Below are positions 35,868-47,580 of a stretch of 64,000 bases of DNA, in pieces; position 1 is the stretch's first letter; every line of letters begins with the position of its first letter. A program made the position numbers and the translations under genes. The stretch comes from Bemisia tabaci. Taxonomy: Eukaryota > Arthropoda > Insecta > Hemiptera > Aleyrodidae. The DNA lies in NCBI RefSeq assembly GCF_918797505.1, contig NC_092798.1, forward strand, positions 49,808,985-49,872,984. Reading direction: 5' to 3'. The notes under the pieces were generated by a model that was not told where the DNA came from, ran no database searches, and was given only the letters and a program-made list of their open reading frames with translations.

Positions 35868-36355
35868 AAAGTAAAAAAAAGTAAAACAAATTTAAAAAAA
35901 GTAAAAAAAAAGTTTAAAAAAGTAAAGAAAAGTAAAAAAAAAAGTAAAGAAAAGTAAAAAAAAGTAAAGAAAAATACAAAGGCTGTCCAAAAAGTGCCGA
36001 GACTGGTTCCATAACTCAAAAACCAAGATGGCTAGAGGCTTGATCTTGGTCTCATTTGAAAGATCAACTTAATATCTGTCTATTGAAACCAAAATCAAAA
36101 CTTTTGGTCAAATATTTCAAATGTTACAACACTGTTAGGTCTCAATCTTTAGATATTGAGTTGATCTTTTAAATAAGACTATCTTTTAATCAAGCCTCTC
36201 GCTATCTTGGTTTTCGAGTTTTGGAACCAATCTCGGTACTTTTTGGACAGCCTATGTAAAAAAAAGTAAAAAAAGTAAAAAAAAAGTAAAAAAGTAAAAA
36301 AAGTAAAAAAAAGTAAAAAAGTAAAAAAAGTAAAAGAAGTAAAAAAAAGTAAAAA
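35868..36355 (+). repeat. GTAAAAAA simple-sequence tract split by a MITE
   Basis: Runs of GTAAAAA-type units at 35868-35970 and 36257-36355 are separated by the element 35977-36256, which evidently inserted into one tract. Confidence 0.85.
35977..36256. mobile_element. Mariner-type foldback MITE
   Basis: Left end CAAAGGCTGTCCAAAAAGTG and right end ACTTTTTGGACAGCCTATG are inverted, with TA on both outer sides (35975-35976 and 36257-36258). Inner arms share AACCAAGATGGCTAGAGGCT and complement. TA target plus GGCTGTCCAAAAAG ends suggest a Tc1/mariner relative. No transposase is present. Confidence 0.8.
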
Positions 36356-37788
36356 ATCATTAGGTAACAAACTAAGGCGTTGTAACTGAAGCTTTAATTC
36401 GAAATAAATAGTAATCATTGCAGGGTTGCCACAGTCAGAGAAAACCGGGAAACCCGGTTCAGGAGGAGACACCAATATCTATTTCAAGTTTTTCTGCGCT
36501 AGAAAGGGCCGGGGCTCTCACAAATGAAGAAAATAGTGTTTGGATTTAACTCCATGTAAAACTTTGCACCTTGTTAATTACTTTCAATATTTCACCCAGG
36601 AATTAACCCCCGAATATCCACCCTGTCAAGTGAATCGTTTCCTACGTAACGTAAACGTAACGTAAGATTTTGAAGAGAAAGCATGTGATGATCCTCTCCA
36701 GTACCAGACTTTGTATGGTAGTCCATAAAAGAATGACTATGAACGGAATTCTGCAACGTTACAAACCAAGGAAGTGGTTTCCGAGTTGAGCCACCGATCT
36801 GAGTTTTTGCAGGCAATCAAACATTTTAAAACTACAAGTTATCAAAAGTACACATTTTTGGAGAATTTCCAAGATTGCCATAACATTCGAGTTGAAGTTT
36901 CAAACTCCTGAAGTTTATTTATTTTTTAAAAAACACCTCACCGAATTTTAACAGCTCTTTTATGAGCTAAACTTCACTCAATGAATACAAATTAGTTCCT
37001 TTATTTATTTAATTTTGAAAAAGCATCAGTTTGCTAAGGAACACAACTAAACTCCTTTTTAATTGATTATTTATGCAAATACAAATTAGCAGTAAAAAAC
37101 CGATGGAAACAGACGGATAATTGACATAGACGAGCAAACAGCAAAAAGAAATGAAACGAATAAAAATTGAGGAAAGGAAATGAAAAAATAAGAAAAAAAT
37201 GAGCAAAAAGATGCAGATTTGTTTCATTCTGAAAATGATTCACAACTTTTCGCAGCCAGCCCTCTTCCTTGTAAATGAACGCAATCAAAGGAAACGTAAT
37301 TCTAGTCGTAAAAGTAAATATAAGTTGTAAAAGTTTCCTAATCGAGTGTTGTGAGAACAGCTCCTCGTAAACTTGCTTCCGTGTAATTTCTCCAACGTAA
37401 TCTAAATATTCCTATTTCTTGTTTGTGAGATCATTCCCCTTTTAAGTTAAAAATTCGACCTGAGAGATAATAACGTAACAGGAAAGAATAATTACGTCGG
37501 CTCTTTCAAAGATTGCATCCCACAGGATTCATCTCGAGTTAAAAGATTGACAGCATTTTTGCTGCAAAAATCATAATCATTACATTACATTATTATATCA
37601 CTGCATTATTTTTATTCTCATTAACTTTAAATATTACGTCATTTTGAGATGTAATCAGATCCCGATGTGAACGTCTCTCTGTGTAAGTAGTTTTAGGGAT
37701 ACTTTATTTCTTACGATATTCTCATTTTTAGTGTAGTATTTAGCTTCAAAATTGAGATATTCAATATTCTCTCACGTACACTGGAAAA

Positions 37789-38000
37789 AAGATTGGTAGA
37801 ATTTACCATTCTTTCACGCTGTATTTCACACAGCGTTAATTTAGAGTCAATTCTGCAAGAAGAAAGGTAAACGTCACTATATACTGATACGGGTAACTAT
37901 TCTTCTGGCAGAATCGACTTGAAGATTGGTAGAATTCCTTCACGCTGTGTGAAATACAGCTTGAGGAAATGGTAAATTCTACCAATCTTTTTTTTCAGTG
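37789..38000. mobile_element. CACTGG-ended foldback MITE
   Basis: Starts CACTGGAAAAAAGATTGGTA and ends CCAATCTTTTTTTTCAGTG, flanked by TA. The stem carries GAATTTACCATT and TTTCACGCTGTATTTCACAC with complements. Confidence 0.85.
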
Positions 38001-38219
38001 TAACTTAGTTTTTCGATTCCCCGGAGACTTTCTTCGGCAAATATCTGTGTAATATCGATTAATTCGAATTTTCAAATGCAGATAGGTGCATTTAATAAAT
38101 TGACCACTCGTTCCTTTCTGCAAAGTGTATTCCAAATAGTGTTTTCACGCTGGTGTACCCAAACCTCAACGGAAGCTACACGAACGACTAATTTACATCC
38201 AAGCCGGATTTAACATAGT

Positions 38220-38960
38220 GTCATCCCCAAGCTATTACCCATCATTGTGGCCCTATCTTTTACTACACACCGCCCAACCCCTCTCACTACCAACCGCCAC
38301 CTACTCCAACCCTCTCGGGTGCATCCGTCCACGCGGTCATGGAAAGTTGCACGTAATTGAGACTCACACGTTGCCATATCTAAAAGCACACCTCCTCAAC
38401 CACACTCTTCCCGACTCATTTTCCAGCCCAATGAGGCAACACTGCGTCCTCCCGAACTATCCATCGATATGCTCGGTAACCAACCCAATTTAAAGTATTG
38501 ATATGCGGTTGGCTGCCTCCCCTCGTAGCCCCCCTCCCCCCACCCGGGGCTCTTTCATCGAGTCTCCCTCTCATCGGCCCCCCTCATTCTTACCCGGGTA
38601 ATAATTTAATTTACGCAGCGTTAATTCATCAACAGAGTCTGCTGAACCGGGCTCACTTTTTCAGTTAAACTTGGTTGACGGTCCGAATTACCATGGGATT
38701 TCGGGGGACGTTCGCTGCTCATCAATGTGCGAATAATTTGTGACGTGCTATAACGAGGGAAACGGTCTGGCGTGTTTCCCGATTGATCGATTGATCTCCC
38801 GTTTAAACCCGTGGAAAGAGATCGAGTCGCGACGGACACCTTGAAAATCGATTCTTTATTATGGCCTCAAATGGGGTATCGATAGCCGATATTTACGCTA
38901 TTCGGCAATGAGCGAAGGGCTGAGCTCGCTTTGTCGAGGGCTATTCTGATTACTGCCGCA
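38220..38960. other. GC-richer unique block in intron
   Basis: C-rich pyrimidine sequence (38220-38620) followed by balanced unique sequence with GTTAATTCATC-like homeobox-type words. No exon is supported on either strand, and it is a candidate intronic regulatory region only by composition. Confidence 0.25.
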
Positions 38961-39369
38961 CATCATGAGAGAGGGATACCTGCGGAAATTGTAATAGATT
39001 GTTTTTCTGTGGAGGATACGTGCCCATACGAGCCATGTTTGGTCATAAAATTGGTGAAAAGTTTTCAAATCTCAAGATTTAAGTTCCCTTTTAGCATGAT
39101 GTAAGGACTGTTACACTAGTAATATTTTTCAATACGCGTTTAAAATTATTGGAGTTCCTCCTTTTCAGGGTTTTTGGTTAACCGTCAGCTACCCAAACTT
39201 GGGTCAGCTTGACCCGAAGTTTGCTAAAAGCACGCATGCATCGAGGGTTGTGCGAGGCTGACGCATTTAAGCCATAGATAGATAGTATAGATTTAACCTC
39301 CTAAGTCCTAAGCATTAAAATAAAAAATAATTTTAAAAAATGGAGAAAGACAGACGGAAGGAAGGAAGA

Positions 39370-39574
39370 GCGCCTACAAGACTGCACGAATACTTCACGC
39401 ATTGCATCAAACAGAGTGCGGTCATTGCGGTCAGCGTAAAACGGATAGCGCCTACAAGACTGCACGAATACTTCACGCATTGCATCAAACAGAGTGTGGT
39501 CATTGCGGTCAGCGTAAAACGGATAGCGCCTACAAGACTGCGTGAATACTTCACGCATTGCGTCAAATAAGATG
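39370..39574 (+). repeat. 78-bp minisatellite, 2.6 copies
   Basis: The word GCGCCTACAAGACTGCACGA starts at 39370 and 39448, and again with one change at 39526. Because 78 is a multiple of 3, several frames stay open. The start resembles the arm of the hairpins at 34602 and 40689 (GCGCCTACAA then ACTTCACGCATTGC). Confidence 0.9.
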
Positions 39575-40048
39575 TCACAAATTGTATAGTGCTTCAGTCC
39601 TGAGTCCGTTCTAAAGCATAGCATATCTACTTTTCACATCGTCGAAGTTCACAAAAGAATTAATCTCCCGATTTGCAGCATAAAATAAAGCATATGAGCT
39701 CGCTTATACTTCATTAAATGGTGTCAACACAGCGCTTTGGCTTGGCGCCTCGAATTACAACTTGATGCCGCAATCACACGCTGAATTTAGCAGCTGAATG
39801 TGGAAGTCAACACTCATCACTCAACGGCTGAAATTGAGCAAATTCGAGTTATTTTCATCCAGATGTGTATCAAATCTACTCGAATCGTTCAGACAAATTC
39901 AACATTTGTCCGATGGTTCCTGAGAATCGTTGCTGGGGCCGATGACTTCCACATTCAAGCCACATTCAGCATGTGATTGCGGCATGAGATGAAGAGTCGA
40001 TTTGCCACCGGGTCACTAGCACTCCTAAAATAAATGACAAGACGTCTT

Positions 40049-40335
40049 GCCCTGCAGGCTGATTGTTGACATGAATAGACATATAACGATGGACAAAGAA
40101 GACATAGGGAGTATGGAACGATCCTATTAGTTGAAATTCGTCGTTCTTATAGACCAAGGGGATAAATGATGGACTAACTATGTGGTCTCTAGGGGGTTGC
40201 TGTTAGTTATTCCATTACCTTCCTCTTATGTCCATTGCAACCCCCGCTTCTACCCATAGGATTCCCCCCTATACCTTCCGTCTTTTTTGTTCATAGCTTT
40301 GTCTATCAATGTCAACAATCAGCCCACTGGGAACT
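40049..40335. repeat. Foldback repeat (TTGTCTATC family)
   Basis: Left CTGATTGTTGACATGAATAG and right CTATCAATGTCAACAATCAG are inverted. The interior has GGACTAACTATGTGG and GTTAGTTATTCCATTACC. Same family as 1030-1530 and 43370-43650. Confidence 0.7.
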
Positions 40336-40488
40336 TAAGAGGTTATGTCTATGAGATATAGCTCTATGGAAGTAAAAAATAAAATTAGAAACAGGAAACG
40401 ATTCTTCCTTATCTCATCGATACTCTCCAATGGCGTGGCATGCTCTGCGATAAATCGATTGATTCGTCATTTAAACCTATGAAAAAGG

Positions 40489-41349
40489 TTTCAGGACATT
40501 TTCTCAACGATTTTTAGTCCGCGCACCTTTTTCGTCCAGTAGTTTACGCCCACACGTAAAATAAGCAACAGTGACTTGGTCCAAGCGTTATATTTTAGTC
40601 GGTATGTAAAATTATATTGACAATATGGAAATGAGAAATTAAAGCCTAACACAGCGGAGCGGCGTGCTGCCAGCGCGAGAGGCTCACTGGCGACTACAAA
40701 CCTAAGTGGATACTTCACGCATTGCACAATGCTTGAAGTATCCACTTAGGTTTGTAGGCGCCAATGCGATCTTCGCGCTGGCCGCCCGCCAGCCGTGGGG
40801 CGGCGCCTGAAGCAACTATTTCACAACAGAATTGTGCACAGTATTATACGAAACTGAACGTATTAAGAATGACAGGCATCCTTTAAAAGTACAGATCTTT
40901 TCTCGCAAAATAAATCAAGATACTTATCGTACACAGGAAAAATCTAAGAGCCTTTAGCTGAGGCAAATATAGAGGTTTATCTGGTTCAGGTAAAACAAGG
41001 TGGGAATTTCTTGAAAGATAATTAAGTCCTGTTACACCAAAGAGGTGTAGAGAGTTTTAGTGAATTTTGTCTCATGGAATTGACGCTCCCCCATTTTTAC
41101 CAAAACTCTCAACTATATATTATTCTCCGTTGGACCAAACAGACAAAACAAAAAAACAAGCAAACCCTCATTCTTCCAAGACATTTTACATTTTCATCCT
41201 AAAACGTCGTGAGCAATTGTCGTTTGTATTCACATGTGGGCCAATTAACTTTGGGTCTCAACTGGCACGTGGACCAAAACTCCCGTGCCGAAAAAACGCG
41301 TGGACGTAAATCACTGGACAAAAAATCGTTGACATAATGTCCTATAACC
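40489..41349. repeat. Long foldback repeat, copy 2 (full-length)
   Basis: Left end AGGACATTTTCTCAACGATT is mirrored by AAAAATCGTTGACATAATGT near 41336; adjoining words (GTCCGCGCAC, CCAGTAGTTTACG) are mirrored too. The interior carries the 74-bp hairpin at 40689-40762. It aligns with 34550-35280. Confidence 0.75.
40689..40762. repeat. 74-bp near-perfect hairpin, second copy
   Basis: Same length and layout as 34602-34675. Left arm GGCGACTACAAACCTAAGTG has one change; the right arm is unchanged, and the centre is CGCATTGCACAATGCT. Confidence 0.88.
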
Positions 41350-41516
41350 ATGAAAAAGGATCGATAGAAAGGGTGACGCAACGAATACCTGTATAATTGA
41401 TTCTTTACCACGCCTTCAAATGGGGAAATCTCGATAATGGATCATTCACGACTCGCCAATGATATACTCCCATAATATGGTACTCGATCAATGATACTCT
41501 CAGTTAAATGCTCTAA

Positions 41517-41764
41517 CTGTCGTGCCAGGGAAAAAAGCCGCAGGAGCCGTCTGACGATGCCAAATCGCTTTCAATAAAACACGAATTCATGGGAAAAGTT
41601 TTAAATTTTTTTCTGCCAAGTTTTCAGAGAATTTTGTTCGCAATTTGACCTTGGGAGTCTAAAATTGCAAGGAAACATATTCATAACTTTCTCTAAAAAT
41701 GCAGATTTTAGATAGGAAATTTAGCAACATGTGAATGCTCATTCGGCGTTTTTCCATAGCATGC
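41517..41764. mobile_element. CTGCCGTGC-family foldback MITE (diverged)
   Basis: Left CTGTCGTGCCAGGGAAAAAA, right GGCGTTTTTCCATAGCATGC, with the inner motif TTTAGCAACATGTGAATG. An old copy. Confidence 0.5.
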
Positions 41765-42656
41765 AAACTAAGGACACTATTTTTATCGACAGCGGCTGTA
41801 AGAAAACCTCCGTTGCATTTTGGCGCGTCGCACATCGTAACAGGAGAGTTGAGAGCGAGCGTTTAATGGCAGGCAGCTTCGTAATTTTTTCTCTCGCTGC
41901 GTTGATGCAAAAACCGCCCGAAACATTCAGAAAATAAGCGAAGTTTTTCCGTGTCCCCTCCAATTTTCCACGGCTTTTCCAACCGAGAACGGAAGTGAAC
42001 CGAGCTTGGCTGAAAGGGGATATCTCTCACTAACTGACTTCGAATAGAATAAGAGTTCCCGAGTTCTCCGCTCAGCGTTTGGGAACGAGGAAATAAGAGC
42101 AATGCGGAGAATTTGCATAGTTGGCAAGAAATCTGAGTCCGTTGCCTTCATTTTCATCGCCACGTGGGTTACCATTGCATATACATCAGATATGACTCGT
42201 TTTTGCTATTTATGATTAAGTCAAATTATTAAGGACAGGCACGCTGGGGAATACTATACATTTATTGTGAGGACCCAGGGTGGCAAAATTTCATGAAAAA
42301 TGAACTCTTGAAATTTCACGTGAAATATTTCGTGAATACATTTCAGAAATTTATCAAAGATATTGAAAGATACCGGTTGCTTTTCATGTTCGCAAAATGT
42401 AAAAATTGTGACTCTCTTCTATTTTTATGTGTATGAGTGCGGGTTTCATACCCTAGCCCCTTAAAAATATGAAATATTTTACAGCATCATGAAATTTCAT
42501 GAAATATTTCACTGAAATTTCCAATCTTTCATTTCTTTTTTACATTTCATGCCACCCTGTGAGGACCTCATTCTTAGTTTTCCGCACACAATTTTTCACT
42601 GAAAAATCTTGACTGTTACGATGAGACTCTGAGGAGGTAACTTTTATGATGTAATC

Positions 42657-42786
42657 ATTAAAATAATGAGGGGAATATATAGGCTTGATACCTTTTTTTA
42701 AGTTTATTATAGTTTACTAATAAATATGTAGGAGAAAGGACTTATAAAAAAGGTATCAAGGCTATATTTTTCTCTTATTATTTACA
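42657..42786. repeat. Short inverted repeat
   Basis: Left TAGGCTTGATACCTTTTTTT is mirrored by AAAAAAGGTATCAAGGCTA. Flanking ATAATGAGGGGAATATA and TATTTTTCTCTTATTAT also pair. Confidence 0.65.
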
Positions 42787-43369
42787 AATAAGATACCTTT
42801 TTGAAGCTTTTCCGTTGGTTGAACATTTAAAGGTAAAGGTAGTCAAGTTGAAGTCAGTGCAAAAGACGTGAATGAATAATTATCGCTATGTCCTCCCATT
42901 TGAAGCTATGGCAAAAGATCGATTATAAAGGTGTTCGTTGCGAGCATCCTGGTTAACGTTCCTTTCCATACGTGTAAATACGTATATAAGATCAATCGAT
43001 AGATCGCCACGCTACTGGTCTTGAAGCCCAAAAACATGCGACAAAAATTTAGCCATAAACGGTTTACAGGGGGTGAGTCTATGCTAAGTGTGGACTTAAG
43101 ATCGGGGAAAATCAAAATCTTGGCTGATCCAACTTTCGAGATACCACAATTTGAAATTTTCATGGTGAATGCTGTTTTCTACTGATTTTGATCAGCTTTT
43201 TTGTATAATGTCTGTTGAATCTGTGTTGATGAATTCACGTTTTTATTCATCGTTCGATTCATGTCAGTCGAATACATACCCTTTCGTTACCAGGCGGGGC
43301 ACTCCTCTGGGTCGGTCTCTTTCGATGCCAGGGGACGCACCTCGAGGGTTCGGCTCCATGAAAGCCAGC

Positions 43370-43650
43370 AGGCCGATTATTGAAATTGATAGACAAAGCT
43401 ATAGACAAAGACGACAAAAGGGATTTGGAGGGATCCTATTGGTGGAAGCAGGTGGTGGCAATGGACATAGGAGGTAGGTAATGGACTAACTAACGGCAAC
43501 CCACTAGAGACCCGACAGTTAGTCCATCATTTTCTTCCTTAGTCTATAAGAACCAACCATGTCAACCAATAAGATCGCTCCATACTCCCTATGTCTTCTT
43601 TGTCTATCGCTTTGTCCATCAATTTCAATAATCGCTCCGCAGGCGGGGCA
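43370..43650. repeat. Foldback repeat (TTGTCTATC family)
   Basis: Left GATTATTGAAATTGATAGAC and right TCCATCAATTTCAATAATC are inverted. The middle holds GGACTAACTAACGGCAACC and AGTTAGTCCATCATTTTC. It is the uninterrupted version of 1030-1530. Confidence 0.75.
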
Positions 43651-44065
43651 GCCCCGGATGTTTGTCTGCGTTATCAAAACGTATGACACTGCTGCAATGT
43701 GTACCATGTTGTCTGGGCCAATGATTTGCCTTCAATTAGCCGAATATGCAAAATGACTGCCCTGACGCACGAATAGTGGTATCAAAATTTCGCATTATGA
43801 TTACGCAATGGATTGAAGGCGCTCTTGTATATCCTATCTGAGTGGCCATGTACAATGATGTTGACCAAGAATGTGCAGAATTGTGGAGTGTTTAATCGGG
43901 CCGTAATTTCGAAAAATGCCCGAAGAACATTATTTTGCTTCCGAAGTTGCTTTCCTTTTCTTGGTACAAAACATGAAGTATACGCGAAAAATTTAAAACG
44001 CTGTAATTGACATACAAGATGTTGGAGTTCAGCAATCGAATTGTTAATCCAATTAGGATACTCAC

Positions 44066-44204
44066 GTCTGACAGTCACCCGCACTGGGGTGCTTTTTGAT
44101 GCACCTTCTTTGTTGCTCGCCAGGCATGAATAGTCACCGGCCAGTTCCCTCGTCAAGGACGTTAACAAGAGTATTCGATCCGAGCTACCCTCGATCACTT
44201 TGTT
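44066..44204 (-). CDS. Sidestep-family receptor, second half of an Ig domain
   Basis: Minus-strand exon of 139 bp. Acceptor GTTTTTACAG is just above 44204, donor GTGAGT just below 44066; it starts in phase 0 and ends in phase 1. It encodes 46 residues, NKVIEGSSDRILLLTSLTRE then LAGDYSCLASNKEGASKSTP and VRVTVR. This is the E-F-G strand half of an Ig domain, with the D-Y-x-C cysteine and A-x-N-x-E-G pattern; the last base plus the next exon gives the His of VRHPPVC. Joined to the exon at 53506-53636, the stretch from the domain's tryptophan to this cysteine is 31 residues, several fewer than usual in the family, so a small intervening exon may have been missed. Confidence 0.82.
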
Positions 44205-44655
44205 CTGTAAAAACACAAAAATAAGAAATAAATTACAACTGACTAAGATTTAAAAGCTTCCAAAACTGTAAATACTTATTTTATAGACTAAACATTAAAC
44301 GCCGTATGGACATTCAAATAATTCAAAAATCCTCCATTTCAAATATTCATTTTCGAAAAAAAATTGAATATTATTTCTTGACACCTTCAGATGCTTTGGT
44401 TGAATTGTGAGGAAAATTGTATACGTAGTTGGGAAAAAATACAGTAGAACCCCGACAATCCGACTTTCTGTATTCCAATATCCGAATTAATTATATCCGA
44501 AACTGTTCACACTCACTAAGATATGCAGTGCGAAAAAGTGACCGGATTTTGACGAAAAGTGCCGGATCAGTGCATTGAGCGTGTGCCTAAAATGACGACA
44601 AATAAGGGGAAGCTACATTAAAAGAAATCTTTGTTGTTCGAACAACGATCCAACT

Positions 44656-44798
44656 AATTGGACCAAATGTTGCAATAAAAGACCACTATCTCAGGCTCAT
44701 TTTAGAAACAACATACGTGCAATTGGTTTCCTTGTGCAGAAAATGCTTTTATCGAAGAGCCAGAGAGTGTGGCTCCTCATTGCAAAATGTAATCCAAT
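44656..44798. mobile_element. ATTTTGCAATT-family foldback MITE
   Basis: Left AATTGGACCAAATGTTGCAA and right TTGCAAAATGTAATCCAAT are inverted. The interior has ACAACATACGTGCAATTGG and TTATCGAAGAGCC. Confidence 0.65.
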
Positions 44799-45687
44799 GC
44801 ACATCACACGTAGTGTAACTTTCTCTCGAGAAGAAACCTGGAAGAAACGGCGGGCGGGAAGACAAAAATTATCAATCATTATTAACATAATGCACGGTTT
44901 CAAGCATCAACATTGGTCCCGAGTGACGGCGGCGACGGGGGTCGTTTCCTCCACTCCGCTCTCAAGAATTCGCCCGTTGCGTTACGCCTTAAGTGCATGC
45001 AACCCGCACCACTATATTCCCTGATGCAAATAACTAGTTAACTTCCCTCTCGCCGAGTCCGCAGGTGCCAAATCGAGCCAAAAATTGCATAGAGTTTCAC
45101 GAGAGGGAATTGAGTGCCTCGAGCGAGCCGGCAAGGGTGACTATTCATGCAAAAACCCCTCTGGTTTCCCATGGATCAGATCCTTCAAGGCAAGGTTGGT
45201 TTTAATAATTTATCCGGCGCCTCCTTCTTCCCCCTGCGAGGCGTGAACGATCGATTCTCGATTTATCCTCATTTGAAGCTATGGTAAAGAATCGATTGTT
45301 GAGGTGTTTGTTGCGAACATCCTGTTTAGCGATCCTTTTCCGTAAGTTTAAATGCCAGATTGATCGATATATCGCAATGCACGCACGCTACTGCCGTCTT
45401 GCGACCCTTTGGAATGTTTTCTCAGTGTTTTCGTCTATTTTAGTCGTCTACGTCCTGAAAAATGCTTGGTTAAATTACTGATTTTTCCAGGATATTCCAT
45501 TTCTAATAATTGTATTTAAAGTTAGGAATTTTGGAAATTTGTGAATGAAATTGTTGAAATTTTTTCGCCTTACTTTCTTTGCGGAATAGTAAAAACAGCT
45601 CGATAAATGTCATTGAAAAAACTTATGGAGAAAATTCTCATTTTGATCCATACAACACGCTAATCCAATCTGATGGTTGAACCCTTA

Positions 45688-45939
45688 CTGCCGTGCTAGA
45701 GAAGAACGCCGTATGAACATTCGAGAGTTGCCATGTTCCCTCGAATAAAATATGTATTTGTGAGGAAAGTTCTGCAAAGTTCTTTTTGAAATTTTCAGAT
45801 ATATGACATTAAATCGCGAACAAAATTGCCTGAAATTTCTGAAAAAAATATTCGCAATTTTCCCGGTCAAATTCACTCTTCTGAAAGGAAATCTGGCAAC
45901 ATCTGGAGGTTCACACGGCGTTTTTTCTCTACAGGGCAG
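45688..45939. mobile_element. CTGCCGTGC-family foldback MITE
   Basis: Left CTGCCGTGCTAGAGAAGAAC and right TTTCTCTACAGGGCAG, flanked by CTTA on both sides. The inner arms GAACGCCGTATGAACATTCG and complement-like GTTCACACGGCGTT. Confidence 0.75.
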
Positions 45940-46505
45940 CTTAGACACCCTGTATCCAGTGTCCTGCCTTCCCCCTAAAATTTTAGGAGCCACCATGGCC
46001 AGAAAGCCCAATTTTTAGGAGACGTCTATTTTTTAGGAGCCAAATTAAATTGCATACGGGCTATCCCGATTGCGAGAGAATCTGTCAAACTTTTCAGGCA
46101 CCACAATGGCCCAGTCCCCCCAATTTCGCCCGGGGAAGGTAGATTACTGCCTGTATCACAGCCTCGCGTAACAGAAAACAAATAACCGTGACACGCGCCT
46201 CTGACCTAGTTTCATAGCCCACCAAAAAAAGACAACCCGGAAAACAGCGATTCATATTTTTCAAATTTAATATAAGAAAATGACTTTTTCATGCGCGCGC
46301 GATTCTTTCCTTATCAAGGTGCAAGTATTCGGGGCTGGCTCCCGAGGAGGAAAAATTGCCCTTTCAATATTTTCCGAATTCGGGGCGGCGGTTGCGGCGC
46401 TAACACTTCCTCCCGCTAACCCGAACAACCGATGTTTGTTTACGCTATTTCATCCCCCCTCCCCCCGTACAAGAACGTAACTTCATTTTAGGATGAGCTC
46501 CATCA

Positions 46506-46755
46506 TGCCTCTAAGGAAAAACGCTGTATAAACCATCAGACGTTGCCAAATTTCCTTTGATAAAATACGAATTTCTTGGTAAACATATGAATTTTTGTTT
46601 TCCAATTTCTTAGGCAATTTGGTTCGTAATTTTACCCAACGTTCTTGAGGATTTCAAGGAAAAATATTCAGAACTTTCCCCAAAAATAAACGTTTTATCG
46701 AAGGAAATTTGGCAGCTCTCGAATGTTCATACGGCGTTCTTCCTTAGCACGACAG
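46506..46755. mobile_element. CTGCCGTGC-family foldback MITE
   Basis: The left end is eroded (TGCCTCTAAGGAAAAACGC); the right end TTCTTCCTTAGCACGACAG is good. Separated by only a few bases from the next copy at 46760. Confidence 0.7.
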
Positions 46756-46759
46756 CGCA

Positions 46760-47013
46760 TGCCGTGCGGGGGGGGAAAACGCCACACGAACATTCAAATG
46801 CTGCCAAATTCCCTTCGATAAAAATTCGTTACTGGAGAAAAGTAATTTATATTTTCTCTCAAGGTTTTACGACATTTCAGAATAACATGTAAACGCAATT
46901 TTCTTAAAATTTCAGAGGAAAAAAAATCAAAAGCTTTCCAGAACATTTAAACATTATCAGAGAAAATTTGGCGACATTCAAATGCAGTTACGACGATTTT
47001 CCTCAGCTCGGTA
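46760..47013. mobile_element. CTGCCGTGC-family foldback MITE
   Basis: Left TGCCGTGCGGGGGGGGAAAA, then CACGAACATTCAAATGCTGC. Right TTACGACGATTTTCCTCAGC. It lies head-to-tail with the copy before it. Confidence 0.65.
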
Positions 47014-47193
47014 ATATGTTTCGTATGACGATGTGCTTGTCAATGTTCGTGTGAATGTAGTGTGATACGCGCTTTTGACGACAGCGGAACGATTTAGGGC
47101 GGAAGGCGGCTCAGCGTCATCGAATACGTGATGCGGCATACATCCGTTAACTTACGTGCGCACCCCTCATCAAAGCGACTTTTCGTCGCTTGG

Positions 47194-47294
47194 CTGACAT
47201 AAGGGCGTAACTACACACTGAGATGAGCCCGGAAAAGCATTAAGTTGTACGGACGACCGGGCTCATCGCAGGTGTAGTTAAGCTCTTATGTCAG
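47194..47294. repeat. 101-bp hairpin
   Basis: Left CTGACATAAGGGCGTAACTA is mirrored by TAGTTAAGCTCTTATGTCAG; internal GATGAGCCCGG is mirrored by CCGGGCTCATC. Confidence 0.8.
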
Positions 47295-47332
47295 GAGAGC
47301 GATGTTGTGTCGAACGGGAGCAATCGGAAAAT

Positions 47333-47463
47333 AATTGGACGTATTTCTATCAAACGGAGCTATGTGCATTAAAGCATGAGCCCTGAAACCCATGAGAATA
47401 TGTGCATAACAGGGTTCACGTCATATTGAACATAGTTCCGTTTGACAGAAATGCGTTCAATTG
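47333..47463. mobile_element. Short foldback MITE (TTGGAC/GTTCCGTTTG type)
   Basis: Left AATTGGACGTATTTCTATCA and right GACAGAAATGCGTTCAATT. ACGGAGCTATGTGCAT is mirrored by AACATAGTTCCGT. Related to 14274-14395. Confidence 0.7.
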
Positions 47464-47580
47464 CCGAGCAAAGCTACTCTGTCGAGCGAAATTGAATTTC
47501 ACATCCCATCGGCTTGTAAGTTGTAAGTGCGTCTTATACAGAAAAAAATACAACTACGTAAAAATGTGTTTTAACCCTTA

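Larger units (their letters stand above)
35827..44065 (-). other. 8.2-kb intron with foldbacks and simple repeats
   Basis: Donor GTGAGT and acceptor TTGCAG. Holds GTAAAA simple repeats with an inserted MITE, foldbacks at 37789-38000, 40049-40335, 40489-41349, 41517-41764, 42657-42786 and 43370-43650, a 78-bp minisatellite, and a GC-richer unique block (38220-38960). Stretches 36360-37780 and 41770-42650 are AT-rich or mixed and I see nothing definite in them. Confidence 0.7.

Noticed and set aside
35453..36019. Long Phe/Leu-rich start upstream of the Ig exon frame
   Set aside because: It is translation of the GTAAAA simple repeat upstream of the acceptor. The exon begins at 35826 after TTGCAG.
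39370..39574. Spaced direct repeats resembling a CRISPR array
   Set aside because: The units are contiguous and nearly identical throughout, with no variable spacers, and the setting is a eukaryotic intron.
39340..39624. Repetitive open frames with a 26-residue period
   Set aside because: A 78-bp minisatellite is a multiple of three, so frames on both strands stay open by arithmetic.
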